Notes: generated by a model from the sequence alone, not told the origin. Shown: positions 27,021 to 37,236, counted from the stretch's first letter. The stretch: DNA of 64,000 nucleotides from Wohlfahrtiimonas chitiniclastica DSM 18708 (GCF_000375345.1 NZ_AQXD01000002.1:293506-357505), one strand, 5' to 3'. Numbers and translations are program-made.

Positions 27021-28358
27021 ATGAAATATGATGTGATTGCCCTTGGTGCCGGTTCCGGCGGCATCTCCGTTGTGGAGCGCGCAGCAAGTTATGGCGCAAA
27101 ATGTTTAGTGATTGAAAAAGGCACTGTGGGCGGTACATGTGTGAATGTGGGCTGTGTGCCAAAGAAAATCATGTGGAATGCATCCCACGTGGCAGACACC
27201 ATTCACAATGCGATAGGTTATGGCTTTGATGTGGATTACAAAGGCTTTTCATGGGCTGCATTGAAGGAAAAGCGCGATGGTTACATCAACGGCATCACCG
27301 GTTGGTACGGTGGTTACATTGAATCCTTAGGCATCGATTATGTGGAAGGTGCGGCTAAATTTGTGGATGATCACACCATTGAAGTCGATGGCAAGCAATA
27401 CACCGCAGATCACATTGTGATTTCAACAGGTGGTCGTCCACGTGTGCCTTCTGATGTGAAAGGCGCTGAACTTGGCATCACATCCGATGATTTCTTTGCC
27501 TTAGAAACACAACCTAAACGCATTGCTGTCATTGGTGCAGGCTACATCGCGGTTGAAATTGCACAGTTGATGCATGGTTTAGGTTCTGAATCTCATTTAT
27601 TCTGTCGTCATGACAATGTGCTTCGCAGCTTTGATGACTTTGTGACCGATGAATTGAAGTTAGAACTAGAAAAAACGGTTCATTTACATACAAATTCAGC
27701 AATTGAAGCATTAGAGCAAAGAGACAATGGCATTGCTGTGATCTCTAATCATGGCGCGATTGAAGTGGACACTGTCATTTGGGCAATTGGCCGTGATTTA
27801 AATACTGATGACATTGGTTTGGAAAATACCTCTGTCATCGTTGAAGCAGATGGCGTGATTCCCACAGATCAATTCCAAGAAACGAATGTTAAAGGTGTGT
27901 TTGCGTTAGGTGACATCACGGGTAAATTCCCATTGACGCCAGTGGCCATTGCTGCAGCGCGCCGTTTAGCGGATCGTTTATATGGTGGCAAAGAGGGCAG
28001 ATACTTACCGTATGAGAACATTGCGAGCATTGTCTTTTCTCATCCGCCGATTGGCACTGTGGGCATGACGGAAAAAGAGGCCAAAGCCCAATATGGTGAA
28101 GATGCCATTAAGTGTTACACCACATCTTTCACATCGATGTATTCAAGCTTTACGCCAAACCCTGTCAAAACAGCCATGAAACTCATTGTGGCAGGCGAGA
28201 ATGAAAAAGTTGTGGGCGTGCATTTGTTTGGTCCACAAGTGGATGAAATGCTCCAAGGCTTTGCAGTTGCGGTGCGTATGGGTGCTACGAAACAAGATTT
28301 TGATGATACAGTGGCCCTTCACCCAACTTCCGCAGAAGAATTGGTCACAATGCGCTAA
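27021..28358 (+). CDS. gor: Glutathione-disulfide reductase
   Basis: FAD flavoenzyme reducing GSSG to GSH with NADPH. The FAD-binding GAGSGG motif lies at ~9-14, and the redox disulfide is in [13 protein letters not shown] (~38-50). The NAD(P)-binding [11 protein letters not shown] and the second FAD segment FALGDIT are also seen. The dimerisation tail contains the catalytic His/Glu in [12 protein letters not shown]. 445 aa is normal. Third gene of the rpoH-lipoprotein-gor cluster; a hairpin terminator follows at 28385. Confidence 0.95.
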   Translation: MKYDVIALGAGSGGISVVERAASYGAKCLVIEKGTVGGTCVNVGCVPKKIMWNASHVADTIHNAIGYGFDVDYKGFSWAALKEKRDGYINGITGWYGGYIESLGIDYVEGAAKFVDDHTIEVDGKQYTADHIVISTGGRPRVPSDVKGAELGITSDDFFALETQPKRIAVIGAGYIAVEIAQLMHGLGSESHLFCRHDNVLRSFDDFVTDELKLELEKTVHLHTNSAIEALEQRDNGIAVISNHGAIEVDTVIWAIGRDLNTDDIGLENTSVIVEADGVIPTDQFQETNVKGVFALGDITGKFPLTPVAIAAARRLADRLYGGKEGRYLPYENIASIVFSHPPIGTVGMTEKEAKAQYGEDAIKCYTTSFTSMYSSFTPNPVKTAMKLIVAGENEKVVGVHLFGPQVDEMLQGFAVAVRMGATKQDFDDTVALHPTSAEELVTMR

Positions 28359-28384
28359 ACTTAAAATTCATTTTGTATTACAAT

Positions 28385-28414
28385 AGCTCTTTTCGTAGTT
28401 AAAAGAGCTTTTTT
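28385..28414 (+). terminator. Intrinsic terminator of gor that abuts the pit start codon
   Basis: AGCTCTTTT and AAAAGAGCT form a 9-bp stem with a 7-base loop, followed by six T that run straight into the ATG of the phosphate transporter. The 3' arm contains the only Shine-Dalgarno-like sequence (AAGAG) for that gene. Confidence 0.82.
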
Positions 28415-29881
28415 ATGTTCGCAGAATTCTTCTCAGGGATTGATTGGCAGTTAATCGCGATATTGATTGGGTCCGTTGGGCTGGTGTTAGCTTTTGAGTT
28501 TGTCAATGGATTCCATGATACCGCCAATGCCGTAGCTACAGTGATTTTCACCAAATCCATGAAGCCAGGGATGGCGGTTTTTTTATCGGGCATATTTAAC
28601 TTTTTAGGGGTGGCCTTTGGTGGCTTAGCAGTGGCATATGCCATTGTGAATCTATTGCCGATGGAATTATTGGCAACGGCAAACTCCACAAAAGGTTTGG
28701 TGATGATCTTTTCACTCTTGATTGCGGCGCTCATTTGGAACTTAGGCACATGGTTCTTTGGCATTCCGGCATCGAGCTCGCACGCCTTGATCGGTTCAAT
28801 TTTAGGTGTGGGTTTGGCCAATGCTTTGATTGAGCATGGCTCTTTAGTGGAAGGCGTGAACTGGCACAAAGCTTGGGATGTCTTTTTCTCCCTCTTATTC
28901 TCACCCATCATTGGGGCGGGGATTGCCGGCTTATTCATGATTCTATTGTTAAAATGGAAGCCAAAAAGCAACATTCACAAAACCCCGCACATTCGTCACA
29001 ACATTGAGAAGAAAAAACGTCCGCCATTTTGGCCGCGCTTTTGTTTGGTGTGTTCGGCAATGGGCATGAGTTTTGCCCATGGTCAAAACGATGGTCAAAA
29101 GGGCATTGGCCTTGTGATGCTTGTCCTTTTTAGCATCGTGCCAGCGCAATTTGTGGTGAACATGAATTCAAACGTCTATGACATTCAGCAAACAAAAGTT
29201 GCCGCACAATTGATTGTGACGTCATATGATAAAAACAAAGAGGTGATGGAGCAAATTTTCCCGAAACCCACGCACGAGATGAAAACGTTATTCAGCTGTG
29301 AGCCATCAGAAATGGTGAAGCATGCGGATAAATTGGTGGGTTTATTAAATGGCATCACCAGTTACAGTCAATTAGATACGGATCAACGTTGGGCGGTGCG
29401 CAATGAAGTGTTGTGTCTTGGTAATATCTCTAAGAAATTAGAGCACGCCGATGAGTTATCAAGCGCGGATCGTCAAACGTACAAGAGCATTTCCAAAGAT
29501 TTAACAAAAACAACACAATACGCACCCATTTGGGTGATTTTGGCGGTGGCTGTGGCACTTGGTTGTGGCACCATGATTGGCTGGCGCCGTGTTGTGAATA
29601 CTGTGGGCGGTAAAATCGGTAAAAAAGAGATGACGTATGCTCAAGGCATGAGTGCTCAAATTACCGCAGGTGTGTCGATTGCATCTGCCAGTTATTTTGG
29701 TTTACCCGTTTCTACGACACATATTCTATCAAGTGCCGTTGCAGGGACAATGGTGGCCAATAAATCTGGCCTACAGGCCTCCACAGTTCGAAGCATTTTG
29801 ATGGCTTGGGTATTAACATTGCCTGTGTCCATCATTTTAGCCTTTGGACTGTATTACATTGGTAACCATTTATTTATCTAG
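28415..29881 (+). CDS. PiT-family inorganic phosphate transporter
   Basis: A 488-aa low-affinity metal-phosphate:H+ symporter of the PitA type. The duplicated signatures are FEFVNGFHDTANAVATVIFTKSM near the N-terminus and ITAGVSIASASYFGLPVSTTHILSS near the C-terminus, with about ten membrane segments split by a large cytoplasmic loop (~190-370). A phosphate specificity is expected from family; sulfate is less likely. The start ATG follows a terminator T tract directly, an unusual context. tsaC follows 3 bases after the stop. Confidence 0.92.
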   Translation: MFAEFFSGIDWQLIAILIGSVGLVLAFEFVNGFHDTANAVATVIFTKSMKPGMAVFLSGIFNFLGVAFGGLAVAYAIVNLLPMELLATANSTKGLVMIFSLLIAALIWNLGTWFFGIPASSSHALIGSILGVGLANALIEHGSLVEGVNWHKAWDVFFSLLFSPIIGAGIAGLFMILLLKWKPKSNIHKTPHIRHNIEKKKRPPFWPRFCLVCSAMGMSFAHGQNDGQKGIGLVMLVLFSIVPAQFVVNMNSNVYDIQQTKVAAQLIVTSYDKNKEVMEQIFPKPTHEMKTLFSCEPSEMVKHADKLVGLLNGITSYSQLDTDQRWAVRNEVLCLGNISKKLEHADELSSADRQTYKSISKDLTKTTQYAPIWVILAVAVALGCGTMIGWRRVVNTVGGKIGKKEMTYAQGMSAQITAGVSIASASYFGLPVSTTHILSSAVAGTMVANKSGLQASTVRSILMAWVLTLPVSIILAFGLYYIGNHLFI

Positions 29882-29884
29882 ATT

Positions 29885-30445
29885 ATGAACAAATTATTAA
29901 CAGTTGAAGAAGGGGCTGCGGCACTGATCGCTCAAGAGATCATTGTCTACCCCACAGAGGGCGTTTATGGCATCGGTGGCGATGCGCGCAATGTTGAGTT
30001 GGCCAAAAAAATCTGTGCCATCAAAGGGCGCCCTTTAAACAAAGGGCTCATCGTATTGGTGGATGATTTATCTCGTTTAGACGATTGGATCATTCCATTA
30101 ACCGAAGAGCAAAAAGAACGCATGAAGACATTAGACTACGGCTTTCATCACACATGGTTGGTGCCTAAAACCGAAAAGTGCCCGATTGAGTTGTCCGGCG
30201 ATTCTGATGATTTAGCTGTGCGTTTAACCACACATGCCACCGCACGTGCTTTGTGTGAACAATTGGGCGCACCGCTGATTTCCACGAGTGCAAATGCCCA
30301 AGGTGAGCCTTCCATTTTAACGAAAGAAGATGCATTGGCTTTTGATCATCCATTCATCTTTGGCGTGGTTGATGGTCAATTAGGCGGGCTTCCGCAAGCC
30401 ACAAAGATTCAGCATGTGGTGACAGGTGAGGTTTACCGCGTCTAA
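29885..30445 (+). CDS. tsaC: L-threonylcarbamoyladenylate synthase TsaC
   Basis: Makes threonylcarbamoyl-AMP from threonine, bicarbonate and ATP for t6A37 modification of ANN-reading tRNAs. The 186-aa YrdC domain alone marks the short TsaC type rather than Sua5. EIIVYPTEGVYGIGGD, IKGRPLNKGLIVLVDD and SANAQGEPS are the substrate-binding blocks. It starts 3 bases after the pit stop. An AT-rich hairpin follows its stop codon. Confidence 0.93.
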   Translation: MNKLLTVEEGAAALIAQEIIVYPTEGVYGIGGDARNVELAKKICAIKGRPLNKGLIVLVDDLSRLDDWIIPLTEEQKERMKTLDYGFHHTWLVPKTEKCPIELSGDSDDLAVRLTTHATARALCEQLGAPLISTSANAQGEPSILTKEDALAFDHPFIFGVVDGQLGGLPQATKIQHVVTGEVYRV

Positions 30446-30466
30446 ATTTTGATTCCTATCAAAATT
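30445..30466. repeat. AT-rich hairpin after tsaC
   Basis: AATTTTGAT and ATCAAAATT form a 9-bp perfect stem with loop TCCT at the tsaC stop codon. No T run follows, so it is at best a weak terminator. Confidence 0.4.
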
Positions 30467-30553
30467 GTGCAGAAAATAAAACCTTTTGCGTTTATGATTG
30501 AATTGAGTGCGGCATAATAGCCCCAATTGATGGAAAACCATAAAGGAAGCACA

Positions 30554-31069
30554 ATGACAAATTTAGATTATAAAACTCCCCCGAATATGGAACTCTCTGA
30601 TTTGCCAGAAGGTGTCACAGAGTATGAAGAGAAAACCTTGACCTATTACGATGGATCAACGCGCCGCATTTATGTGGTGGATGAAGAGGTTCCATATCCT
30701 GATGGTCGCTTGATTGTTTCGCGCACCAATACCGATGGCATCATCACGCATGCGAACCAAGCGTTTGTGGACATGTCCGCATGGACAGAAGAAGAGCTCA
30801 TTGGCTCGCCGCATTCGATTTTGCGTCATCCGGATGTCCCACCTGTGATCTTTCAAGATTTATGGAACACTGTGCAATCGGGTCAGCCTTGGCGTGGATT
30901 TGTGAAGAATTTGCGTAAAGATGGTCGTTATTATTGGGTGTATGCAACCGCTAGCCCAAACTATGATGATGGTCACATCATTGCATACACATCTGTGCGC
31001 CGTAAGCCTTCGCAAGAAGGGGTGAACCAAACCTTGGAAACCATTGCTAAATTGTGGGCGGCAGAGTAA
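30554..31069 (+). CDS. Stand-alone Aer-type PAS domain protein
   Basis: A 171-aa soluble protein. The first ~55 residues are acidic and unassigned; a PAS domain spans about 60-160 (RLIVSRTNTDGIITHANQAF, then SPHSILRHPDVPPVIFQDLW, then RGFVKNLRKDGRYYWVYA). These blocks match the FAD-binding PAS of the aerotaxis receptor Aer. No HAMP, chemoreceptor signalling or membrane segment follows, so it is not a full receptor. It might sense redox or oxygen and act by protein contact. The ATG at 30554 is chosen for AAGGA 8 bases upstream. Monocistronic by its terminator. Confidence 0.82.
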   Translation: MTNLDYKTPPNMELSDLPEGVTEYEEKTLTYYDGSTRRIYVVDEEVPYPDGRLIVSRTNTDGIITHANQAFVDMSAWTEEELIGSPHSILRHPDVPPVIFQDLWNTVQSGQPWRGFVKNLRKDGRYYWVYATASPNYDDGHIIAYTSVRRKPSQEGVNQTLETIAKLWAAE

Positions 31070-31096
31070 TCAACAGCCCATTAAACAAGAGTCATA

Positions 31097-31126
31097 AAAA
31101 AAGCCCAATTCACATTGGGCTTTTTT
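31097..31126. terminator. Bidirectional terminator between the PAS gene and TonB receptor
   Basis: AAAAAAGCCCAAT and ATTGGGCTTTTTT form a perfect 13-bp stem with loop TCAC and A/T flanks on both sides. Confidence 0.93.
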
Positions 31127-31140
31127 GTGGCTAAGAATGT

Positions 31141-33168
31141 TTAGAAGTTGATGCTCATACCCAACCAATAACGGCGGCCATCTAGGTTTTTACCATAAGT
31201 GTCTTGGTTCACACGTTGATTGGTGATGTTATAGACGCCGGCAAAGAGGCTGGCATCTTTCGTCACTTGGTAAGATCCGCCAAGATCCCATGTGGTGTAA
31301 TCAGGATAAACGTAGTCGATCCCTTTTTTGCTGCGGCCACTGGTTTCGATCTCTTTACCACGGTAATTGACTTGTGTCCAAAGGTTGGATTTTTCCGTCA
31401 TTTGCCAATCAGCATGGAGATTAAAGACATGCTTAGGAATGCGATTTAACGGTTTACCTTTATGGATGCCACTGGTTTGTTCCGTTTTATTGTAGGTGTA
31501 GCTGGTGGATAATTTAACAGTATCCACCGGATACCACTGTGCAGAAAGCTCTGCACCATAGAGTTTTGCAGTGTCTACGTTTTGATTAGTGTTGATGAAT
31601 CTAAAGCCATGATCACATGCATCACCAATTTTACATACGGTGATTTCTTGGATTTTGTCTTTAAATTTGGTGTAGAACACTGTGGCATCTAAGCTCAATT
31701 GATCATTTGGTGAGAAGTTTAAGCTCACTTCATAGTTTAAAGATTTCTCAGGTTTAAGATCAGGATTGCCCAAAATCACGCCATTGCCGCCAGGGCCGCC
31801 GGTGCCATGACCCCAGTCAGCCACTGCTTGACGAATGTTTGGCGTGCGATAACCAGAAGAGATGCCGCCTTTTAATGTCCAAGCATCATCAATGTTCCAT
31901 ACCGCATATAAACGTGGTGTCACTTCGCCGCCATAGTTTTCATCATGCTCATAACGCACGCCTGCGGTTAGGGCAAAGTTATCTAAAATCCACCATTCAT
32001 CTTCCACAAAAATGGCATAGCTTTTACGGGAGATGTTATTGACAGATTTTTTCAATTGGTTGTTACTGTCTGTGAGTTTTTCATCACGATATTGTGCGCC
32101 AACCGTCACAGTATGTGTGGCGATCGGAATGATCACATTGCCGGAGACTTCCGTATTTTTTACGATCATTTTACGCGTGGTGTTGTTATTTTTCTCATGG
32201 GCAATCAACAAATCACTGGTGATGCCATTGTCAAACTCACCTAAATAACGCACGGAAAAGTTATCACGGGTATATTTTTCTGTTTTATCTTCGTTTTTGA
32301 TCCATTGACCTGTTTTTTTATTCTCATAACCTTCCGCTAAGGTTTTGCCCACATGATAAATGCGCTTTTGTGTGCTTGTGGCTGCTTCAAGCTCAAAGGT
32401 TTGACCTTTAACAGGTACGATTGTGAGTTTACCGCCAATGTTGGTCAAATCACGTCCGGGGGTCTCTTCAAGGTGTTTGTCCTCTTTACGATGGCTGTAT
32501 TTGCCATACACTTGCAAACCTAACGTCTCTTTAATGAGCGGGCCATTTAAATAAAATTCTGTGTTGCCATAATTGCCTTGATCAGAATTGTGTTGCACTG
32601 TGTAATCGGCGCGCACATTGCCCATCCATTGATCGGTGATTTTTTTGGTGATGACATTCACAACGCCGCCCATGGCATCTGAACCATAACGAGAAGACAT
32701 TGGGCCGCGCACCACTTCAACGCGCTCGATGGCGGCTAAGGGTGGAATCCAGCCTTGCTCAATGCCAGAGCCATCGCTGTTTGGGCGAGAACCGCGGGAG
32801 TTTTGACGTTTACCATCCACCATCATCAATGTGTATTGTGGTGCCATGCCGCGAATGCTGATGTCTTGGCTCGCGCCGCCCCCTGTAATGACAACACCGG
32901 GCACATCTTTAATGGCATCGGTCACATCACGAAAGGGTGCATTGTCTAAGGCTTCTTTAGACACCAAAGAGATGGAGGCTGGTGCACTTTTCACTTCTTG
33001 GCTAAAACCACCGGCAGTGACCACCACTTTTGAGAGGTCAATGATAGAAGTTTCGTCAGAGTAATTGTTTAAATCATCTAAAGTTTCGTTCACTTGTGCA
33101 GCAGCAGGGGAGAGAACAGCAATGACAGCACATGCCATTAAGCTTTTGCGTGGGTTAAATGTGGGCAT
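31141..33168 (-). CDS. TonB-dependent siderophore receptor (FepA/IrgA/CirA-like)
   Basis: Outer-membrane gated porin for ferric siderophore uptake, 675 aa. A signal peptide ends near SPAAA; the TonB box-like DLSKVVVTAGG lies around 44-54. The plug domain follows (PASISLVSKEAL, DVPGVVITGGG, SIRGMAPQYTLMMVDGKR, IERVEVVRGPMSSRYGSDAMGGVVNVIT), and the rest is a ~22-strand barrel ending in the aromatic terminus WLGMSINF. The plug resembles catecholate/colicin receptors; the exact ligand is unknown. A Fur box 35-53 bases upstream predicts iron repression. No siderophore synthesis or ABC uptake genes are next to it. Confidence 0.92.
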   Translation of the reverse strand: MPTFNPRKSLMACAVIAVLSPAAAQVNETLDDLNNYSDETSIIDLSKVVVTAGGFSQEVKSAPASISLVSKEALDNAPFRDVTDAIKDVPGVVITGGGASQDISIRGMAPQYTLMMVDGKRQNSRGSRPNSDGSGIEQGWIPPLAAIERVEVVRGPMSSRYGSDAMGGVVNVITKKITDQWMGNVRADYTVQHNSDQGNYGNTEFYLNGPLIKETLGLQVYGKYSHRKEDKHLEETPGRDLTNIGGKLTIVPVKGQTFELEAATSTQKRIYHVGKTLAEGYENKKTGQWIKNEDKTEKYTRDNFSVRYLGEFDNGITSDLLIAHEKNNNTTRKMIVKNTEVSGNVIIPIATHTVTVGAQYRDEKLTDSNNQLKKSVNNISRKSYAIFVEDEWWILDNFALTAGVRYEHDENYGGEVTPRLYAVWNIDDAWTLKGGISSGYRTPNIRQAVADWGHGTGGPGGNGVILGNPDLKPEKSLNYEVSLNFSPNDQLSLDATVFYTKFKDKIQEITVCKIGDACDHGFRFINTNQNVDTAKLYGAELSAQWYPVDTVKLSTSYTYNKTEQTSGIHKGKPLNRIPKHVFNLHADWQMTEKSNLWTQVNYRGKEIETSGRSKKGIDYVYPDYTTWDLGGSYQVTKDASLFAGVYNITNQRVNQDTYGKNLDGRRYWLGMSINF

Positions 33169-33202
33169 AATGATCCTTTGATTGATAACATTGTTTTCAT
33201 AT

Positions 33203-33221
33203 TTGAATGATAATTATTATC
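33203..33221 (-). promoter_or_regulatory. Fur box upstream of the TonB receptor gene
   Basis: The 19 bases ending in AATGATAATTATTATC match the GATAATGATAATCATTATC Fur consensus at about 15 of 19 positions. The site lies 35-53 bases before the receptor start, where it would cover the promoter. Confidence 0.8.
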
Positions 33222-33456
33222 AAATAGAAATAATAGTCAAATGAATAATGGTTTACTTTTGTAAACATCAATCATTCGCTTTTAGGATGATTATCACAAA
33301 TGACTGAATTTTAAGTGAACTTAGGATGTCCCATTCAATGGATAAATTTGAATCTGACTGAAAATTGTGCTAATTCTAAGAGTCATGCAATCGATTCGTC
33401 CCGAAGAATCACAAGACTCATCTCAGTCAATTAATCTAAAAATAGGAGGATTAGTC

Positions 33457-34539
33457 ATGACAGAAACAATGAAAGCAATGGTGTATTACGGTGAAAATGA
33501 TTTGCGATTTGAAGAACGCCCTAAACCTAAAATCATCGAGCCGACAGATGCAATTATACGTTTAACCAAAACCACCATCTGTGGTACAGATTTAGGCATC
33601 ATGAAGGGCAAAAACCCAGAAATTGAGTCCACTGCCAAAGAAAAAACAGGCGCATTCAATGGCCGAATTTTAGGCCATGAAGGCATTGGCATTGTGGAAG
33701 CAGTGGGCAGCGCGGTGAAAAATTTTAAAGTGGGCGATGAGGTGATCATTTCTTGTGTCTCTCGCTGCGGCACCTGTGAAAATTGCCAAAAACAGCTCTA
33801 TGCTCACTGTTTAAATGGCGGCGGTTGGATCATGGGTTATATGATCGATGGCACGCAAGCTGAATATGTGCGCACGCCGTTTGCGGACACATCCTTATAT
33901 CATCTGCCAGAAGCCTTAGATGAAAATGTGGCGGTGCTCTTGTCAGATGCATTGCCAACTTCCCATGAAATTGGCGTGCAATATGGTGATGTTAAACCCG
34001 GTGACACAGTCGCGATTGTGGGCGCAGGTCCCATTGGCATGGCGGCATTGTTAACCGCACAACTCTATTCCCCAAGTGAAATCATTGTGGTGGATATGGA
34101 TGAAAACCGTTTAGACATGGCGCTCGACATGGGTGCAACAATGGTGATCAATTCAGGGAAAGAAGAGCCCATTGCGCGCATTTTAAAAGAGACTGGCGGA
34201 CGCGGCGTTGATTGTGCGATTGAAGCGGTCGGCATTCCTGAAACGTGGGATGTGTGCCAACATGTGGTGAAAGAGGGCGGCAACATTGCCAACGTTGGCG
34301 TGCATGGTCAATCGGTGAGTTTTGCCCTTGAAAAACTGTGGATCAAAAACCTGAAAATCACCACAGGTTTAGTCAATGCAAACACAACAGACATGCTGCT
34401 CAAAACTTGCTGCTCAGGTAAATTGCCATTAGATAAAATGATCACCCATCATTTTAAATTTGATGATCTTGAGCATGCCTATAAAGTCTTTAAAAATGCT
34501 GCCAATGAAAAGGCGATGAAAGTGATCATCAACTATTAA
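33457..34539 (+). CDS. Zinc-dependent alcohol dehydrogenase family protein
   Basis: A 360-aa medium-chain dehydrogenase/reductase. Catalytic zinc ligands are in TICGTD and GHEGIG; structural zinc cysteines in CVSRCGTCENCQKQLYAHC; the Rossmann motif is VGAGPIGMAALL. It likely oxidises a primary or secondary alcohol or reduces the aldehyde/ketone with NAD(P)H; the substrate is not evident. The frame opens 30 codons upstream, but the ATG at 33457 has GGAGGA 7 bases before it and aligns with the family. It is divergent from the TonB receptor; the gap between holds the Fur box and an imperfect hairpin (GATTC/GAATC) near 33391-33408. Confidence 0.9.
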   Translation: MTETMKAMVYYGENDLRFEERPKPKIIEPTDAIIRLTKTTICGTDLGIMKGKNPEIESTAKEKTGAFNGRILGHEGIGIVEAVGSAVKNFKVGDEVIISCVSRCGTCENCQKQLYAHCLNGGGWIMGYMIDGTQAEYVRTPFADTSLYHLPEALDENVAVLLSDALPTSHEIGVQYGDVKPGDTVAIVGAGPIGMAALLTAQLYSPSEIIVVDMDENRLDMALDMGATMVINSGKEEPIARILKETGGRGVDCAIEAVGIPETWDVCQHVVKEGGNIANVGVHGQSVSFALEKLWIKNLKITTGLVNANTTDMLLKTCCSGKLPLDKMITHHFKFDDLEHAYKVFKNAANEKAMKVIINY

Positions 34540-34552
34540 TGATGTCATCAAT

Positions 34553-34579
34553 AAAAAAGCGGGCAATGCCCGCTTTTTT
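34553..34579. terminator. Bidirectional terminator between the dehydrogenase gene and alaS
   Basis: AAAAAAGCGGGC and GCCCGCTTTTTT form a perfect 12-bp stem with loop AAT, suitable for both converging transcripts. Confidence 0.93.
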
Positions 34580-34602
34580 CATTTCAACTGAATGATGGAG
34601 AA

Positions 34603-37209
34603 TTAAAGTTGTGCTTTAATCCAAGTGGATGCCGCGGCTAAAGCGTCATCCACTTTATCACCATGCTGACCACCTGCGGTTGCAGAATCAGGGCGACCGC
34701 CGCCTTTACCGCCAACAATGGCAGCGGCAACATTCACAAAGTCACCGGCTTTCACTTTAGCGGTCAATGATTTCTCAATGGCGGCAACCAAAGTTGCTTT
34801 ACCATCCACAGCAGAGCCTAACAACACGATGCCTTGAGATTGATCACGCAATTTATCTGCCAATTCGCGCAGCATTTTGGTTTCAACGTCAGGCACATGG
34901 GCAATGATCACTTTCACATCATTGATGACATCAGCATTAGCCAACAATTCGCCACTTGACGCTAAGGCAAGTTTTGATTTTGCTTGTTGCAATGCTTTAT
35001 CAGAGGCTTTTAAATCTGCCAATGTTTGCTCAGATTTAGTGACAAGCTGCTCAGGCGTGGATTTAAAGAGTTCAGACAATGTGGCGATCAAACGCTCAGA
35101 TTCTTGCGTAATGGCAAGCGCATGTAAACCTGTGGTGGCTTCAATTCGGCGAACGCCAGAGGCAATGCCTGTTTCATATAAAATCTTAAATTGACCGATG
35201 TCACCTGTGCGCGCCACATGTGTACCGCCGCAAAGTTCGATGGAATGACCCATTTCAACCACGCGCACATTGTCACCATATTTTTCACCAAAGAGCGCCA
35301 TTGCGCCTTTTGCTTTCGCATCATCAATGGGCATCACTTCAATGGCTACCGCTTCATTCGCGATGATGGCAGCATTGACATGAGATTCAATGGCTTGCAA
35401 TACCTCTAATGGAATCGCTGCATTGTGAGAGAAGTCAAAGCGCAAACGGTTAAAGGTCACCATTGAGCCTTTTTGCTCAACGTGATCGCCTAAAACAGCT
35501 TGTAAGGCATGATGCAATAAATGCGTGGCAGAGTGATTTTTACGAATGTCATTGCGATAGCTTTCATCAATTTTCGCATGCACAGTGGCAGCTTTTGTCA
35601 ATGAACCACGGCTCATGTGACCAAAATGTAAAATGGCATCACCTTGCTTTTTCGTATCTTCTACGATGAATAGATTCTCACCAATGGAGATCGCACCATG
35701 GTCGCCCACTTGGCCGCCAGATTCAGCATAAAAAGGTGTGCGTTCAAGCACCACAATGCCGTGATCGCCTTCTGACAATGCATCCACCAATTCGCCATCT
35801 TTGGCCAACTCTAGGATCACTGTGTCTAAATGATTTTCTGTATAACCCACAAATTCAACCGGTTTGCTTAAATCAATGGCGACTGTTTTTTCTGCGCTGA
35901 ATTGATTCGCGGCACGGGCGCGGGCACGTTGTTCTTCCATGCACGCTTCAAAGCCATCCATATCGAGGGCCAATTGTTGCTCGCGGGCAATGTCATTGGT
36001 TAAATCAACAGGGAAGCCGTAAGTATCATACAATTTAAAGATCGTTTCGCCAGAAATGGTTGTGGCACCATTGAGGGCTTTAATGTCCGCTTCTAACAGT
36101 TTCAAACCATTTTCCAGAGTTTCTGCAAAGCGCATCTCTTCTTGCTTAATGGCGGCTTCAATGTGCGCTTGTTTTTCGATCAATTCAGGGTATGCATCAC
36201 CCATCACATCCGCTAAAGTTTTTGCCAATGTGTGGAAGAATAGACCTTTTTGGCCGAGTTTATAACCATGACGCACAGCGCGGCGAATGATGCGGCGAAG
36301 CACATAGCCACGGCCTTCATTCGAAGGCAACACACCATCGGCAATTAAGAAGGCCACAGAGCGAATGTGATCGCTGATGACTTTCAATGAGTTGTGTTTA
36401 AGATCTGTGCAACCCGTTGCAGTTGCAGCCGCTTTGATCAAGGTTTGGAAAAGATCGATGTCATAGTTGTCATTAACATGCTGTAACACCGCCGATAAGC
36501 GCTCTAAGCCCATGCCTGTATCAACAGAAGGTTTTGGCAATGGATGCAATACACCGGCTTCATCGCGGTTAAATTGCATGAATACCAAGTTCCAGATTTC
36601 GATGAAGCGGTCGCCATCTTCTTCAGGAGAACCCGGAGGGCCACCCCAGATGTGCTCACCGTGATCATAGAAAATTTCAGAACAAGGTCCGCATGGGCCT
36701 GTGTCACCCATTTGCCAGAAGTTATCTGAGCTGCCATCCTCTTTTAAGCCAATGCGAATGATGCGCTCAGCAGGGACGCCAATCTCATCTTTCCAGATGT
36801 CATAAGCTTCATCATCGTTGTGGAAAACGGTAACGGTTAATTTCTCAGCCGGAAAACCATACACTTTTGTGAGGAGTTCCCACGCAAAGTTGATGGCTTC
36901 TTTTTTGAAATAATCGCCGAAACTGAAGTTCCCTAACATTTCGAAAAATGTATGATGGCGCGCAGTAAAACCTACGTTTTCTAAGTCGTTGTGTTTACCA
37001 CCGGCACGCACGCAGCGTTGAGAGGTTGTTGCACGCACATAGTCGCGCTTTTCTAAGCCTAAAAATAGGTCTTTAAACTGGTTCATGCCCGCGTTCGTAA
37101 AGAGCAACGTTGGGTCATTATGCGGAACCAATGAACTTGAAGCGACTTCTGTGTGCCCTTTTGAAGCAAAGAAGTCTAAAAATTTTCGGCGTATTTCAGT
37201 AGTTTTCAT
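34603..37209 (-). CDS. alaS: Alanyl-tRNA synthetase
   Basis: Charges tRNA-Ala. The 868-aa protein has the class II catalytic core ([54 protein letters not shown]), the tRNA-binding region, and the editing domain with [11 protein letters not shown] and [10 protein letters not shown] zinc ligands. The glycine-rich [16 protein letters not shown]-Ala domain is at the end. ATG 37209 is the family-typical start ([11 protein letters not shown]); no good Shine-Dalgarno precedes it, and a TTG at 37221 is possible. It lies only 27 bases after leuD on the same strand, so it may be co-transcribed with leuCD. Confidence 0.96.
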   Translation of the reverse strand: MKTTEIRRKFLDFFASKGHTEVASSSLVPHNDPTLLFTNAGMNQFKDLFLGLEKRDYVRATTSQRCVRAGGKHNDLENVGFTARHHTFFEMLGNFSFGDYFKKEAINFAWELLTKVYGFPAEKLTVTVFHNDDEAYDIWKDEIGVPAERIIRIGLKEDGSSDNFWQMGDTGPCGPCSEIFYDHGEHIWGGPPGSPEEDGDRFIEIWNLVFMQFNRDEAGVLHPLPKPSVDTGMGLERLSAVLQHVNDNYDIDLFQTLIKAAATATGCTDLKHNSLKVISDHIRSVAFLIADGVLPSNEGRGYVLRRIIRRAVRHGYKLGQKGLFFHTLAKTLADVMGDAYPELIEKQAHIEAAIKQEEMRFAETLENGLKLLEADIKALNGATTISGETIFKLYDTYGFPVDLTNDIAREQQLALDMDGFEACMEEQRARARAANQFSAEKTVAIDLSKPVEFVGYTENHLDTVILELAKDGELVDALSEGDHGIVVLERTPFYAESGGQVGDHGAISIGENLFIVEDTKKQGDAILHFGHMSRGSLTKAATVHAKIDESYRNDIRKNHSATHLLHHALQAVLGDHVEQKGSMVTFNRLRFDFSHNAAIPLEVLQAIESHVNAAIIANEAVAIEVMPIDDAKAKGAMALFGEKYGDNVRVVEMGHSIELCGGTHVARTGDIGQFKILYETGIASGVRRIEATTGLHALAITQESERLIATLSELFKSTPEQLVTKSEQTLADLKASDKALQQAKSKLALASSGELLANADVINDVKVIIAHVPDVETKMLRELADKLRDQSQGIVLLGSAVDGKATLVAAIEKSLTAKVKAGDFVNVAAAIVGGKGGGRPDSATAGGQHGDKVDDALAAASTWIKAQL

Positions 37210-37236
37210 AAAAATATACAAAGGTTTAATTAAAAG

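Noticed and set aside
28399..28974. 191-aa open frame antisense to the PiT transporter gene
   Set aside because: It is fully inside the pit gene on the other strand, has no recognisable domain and its composition is that of an antisense frame of a membrane protein gene.
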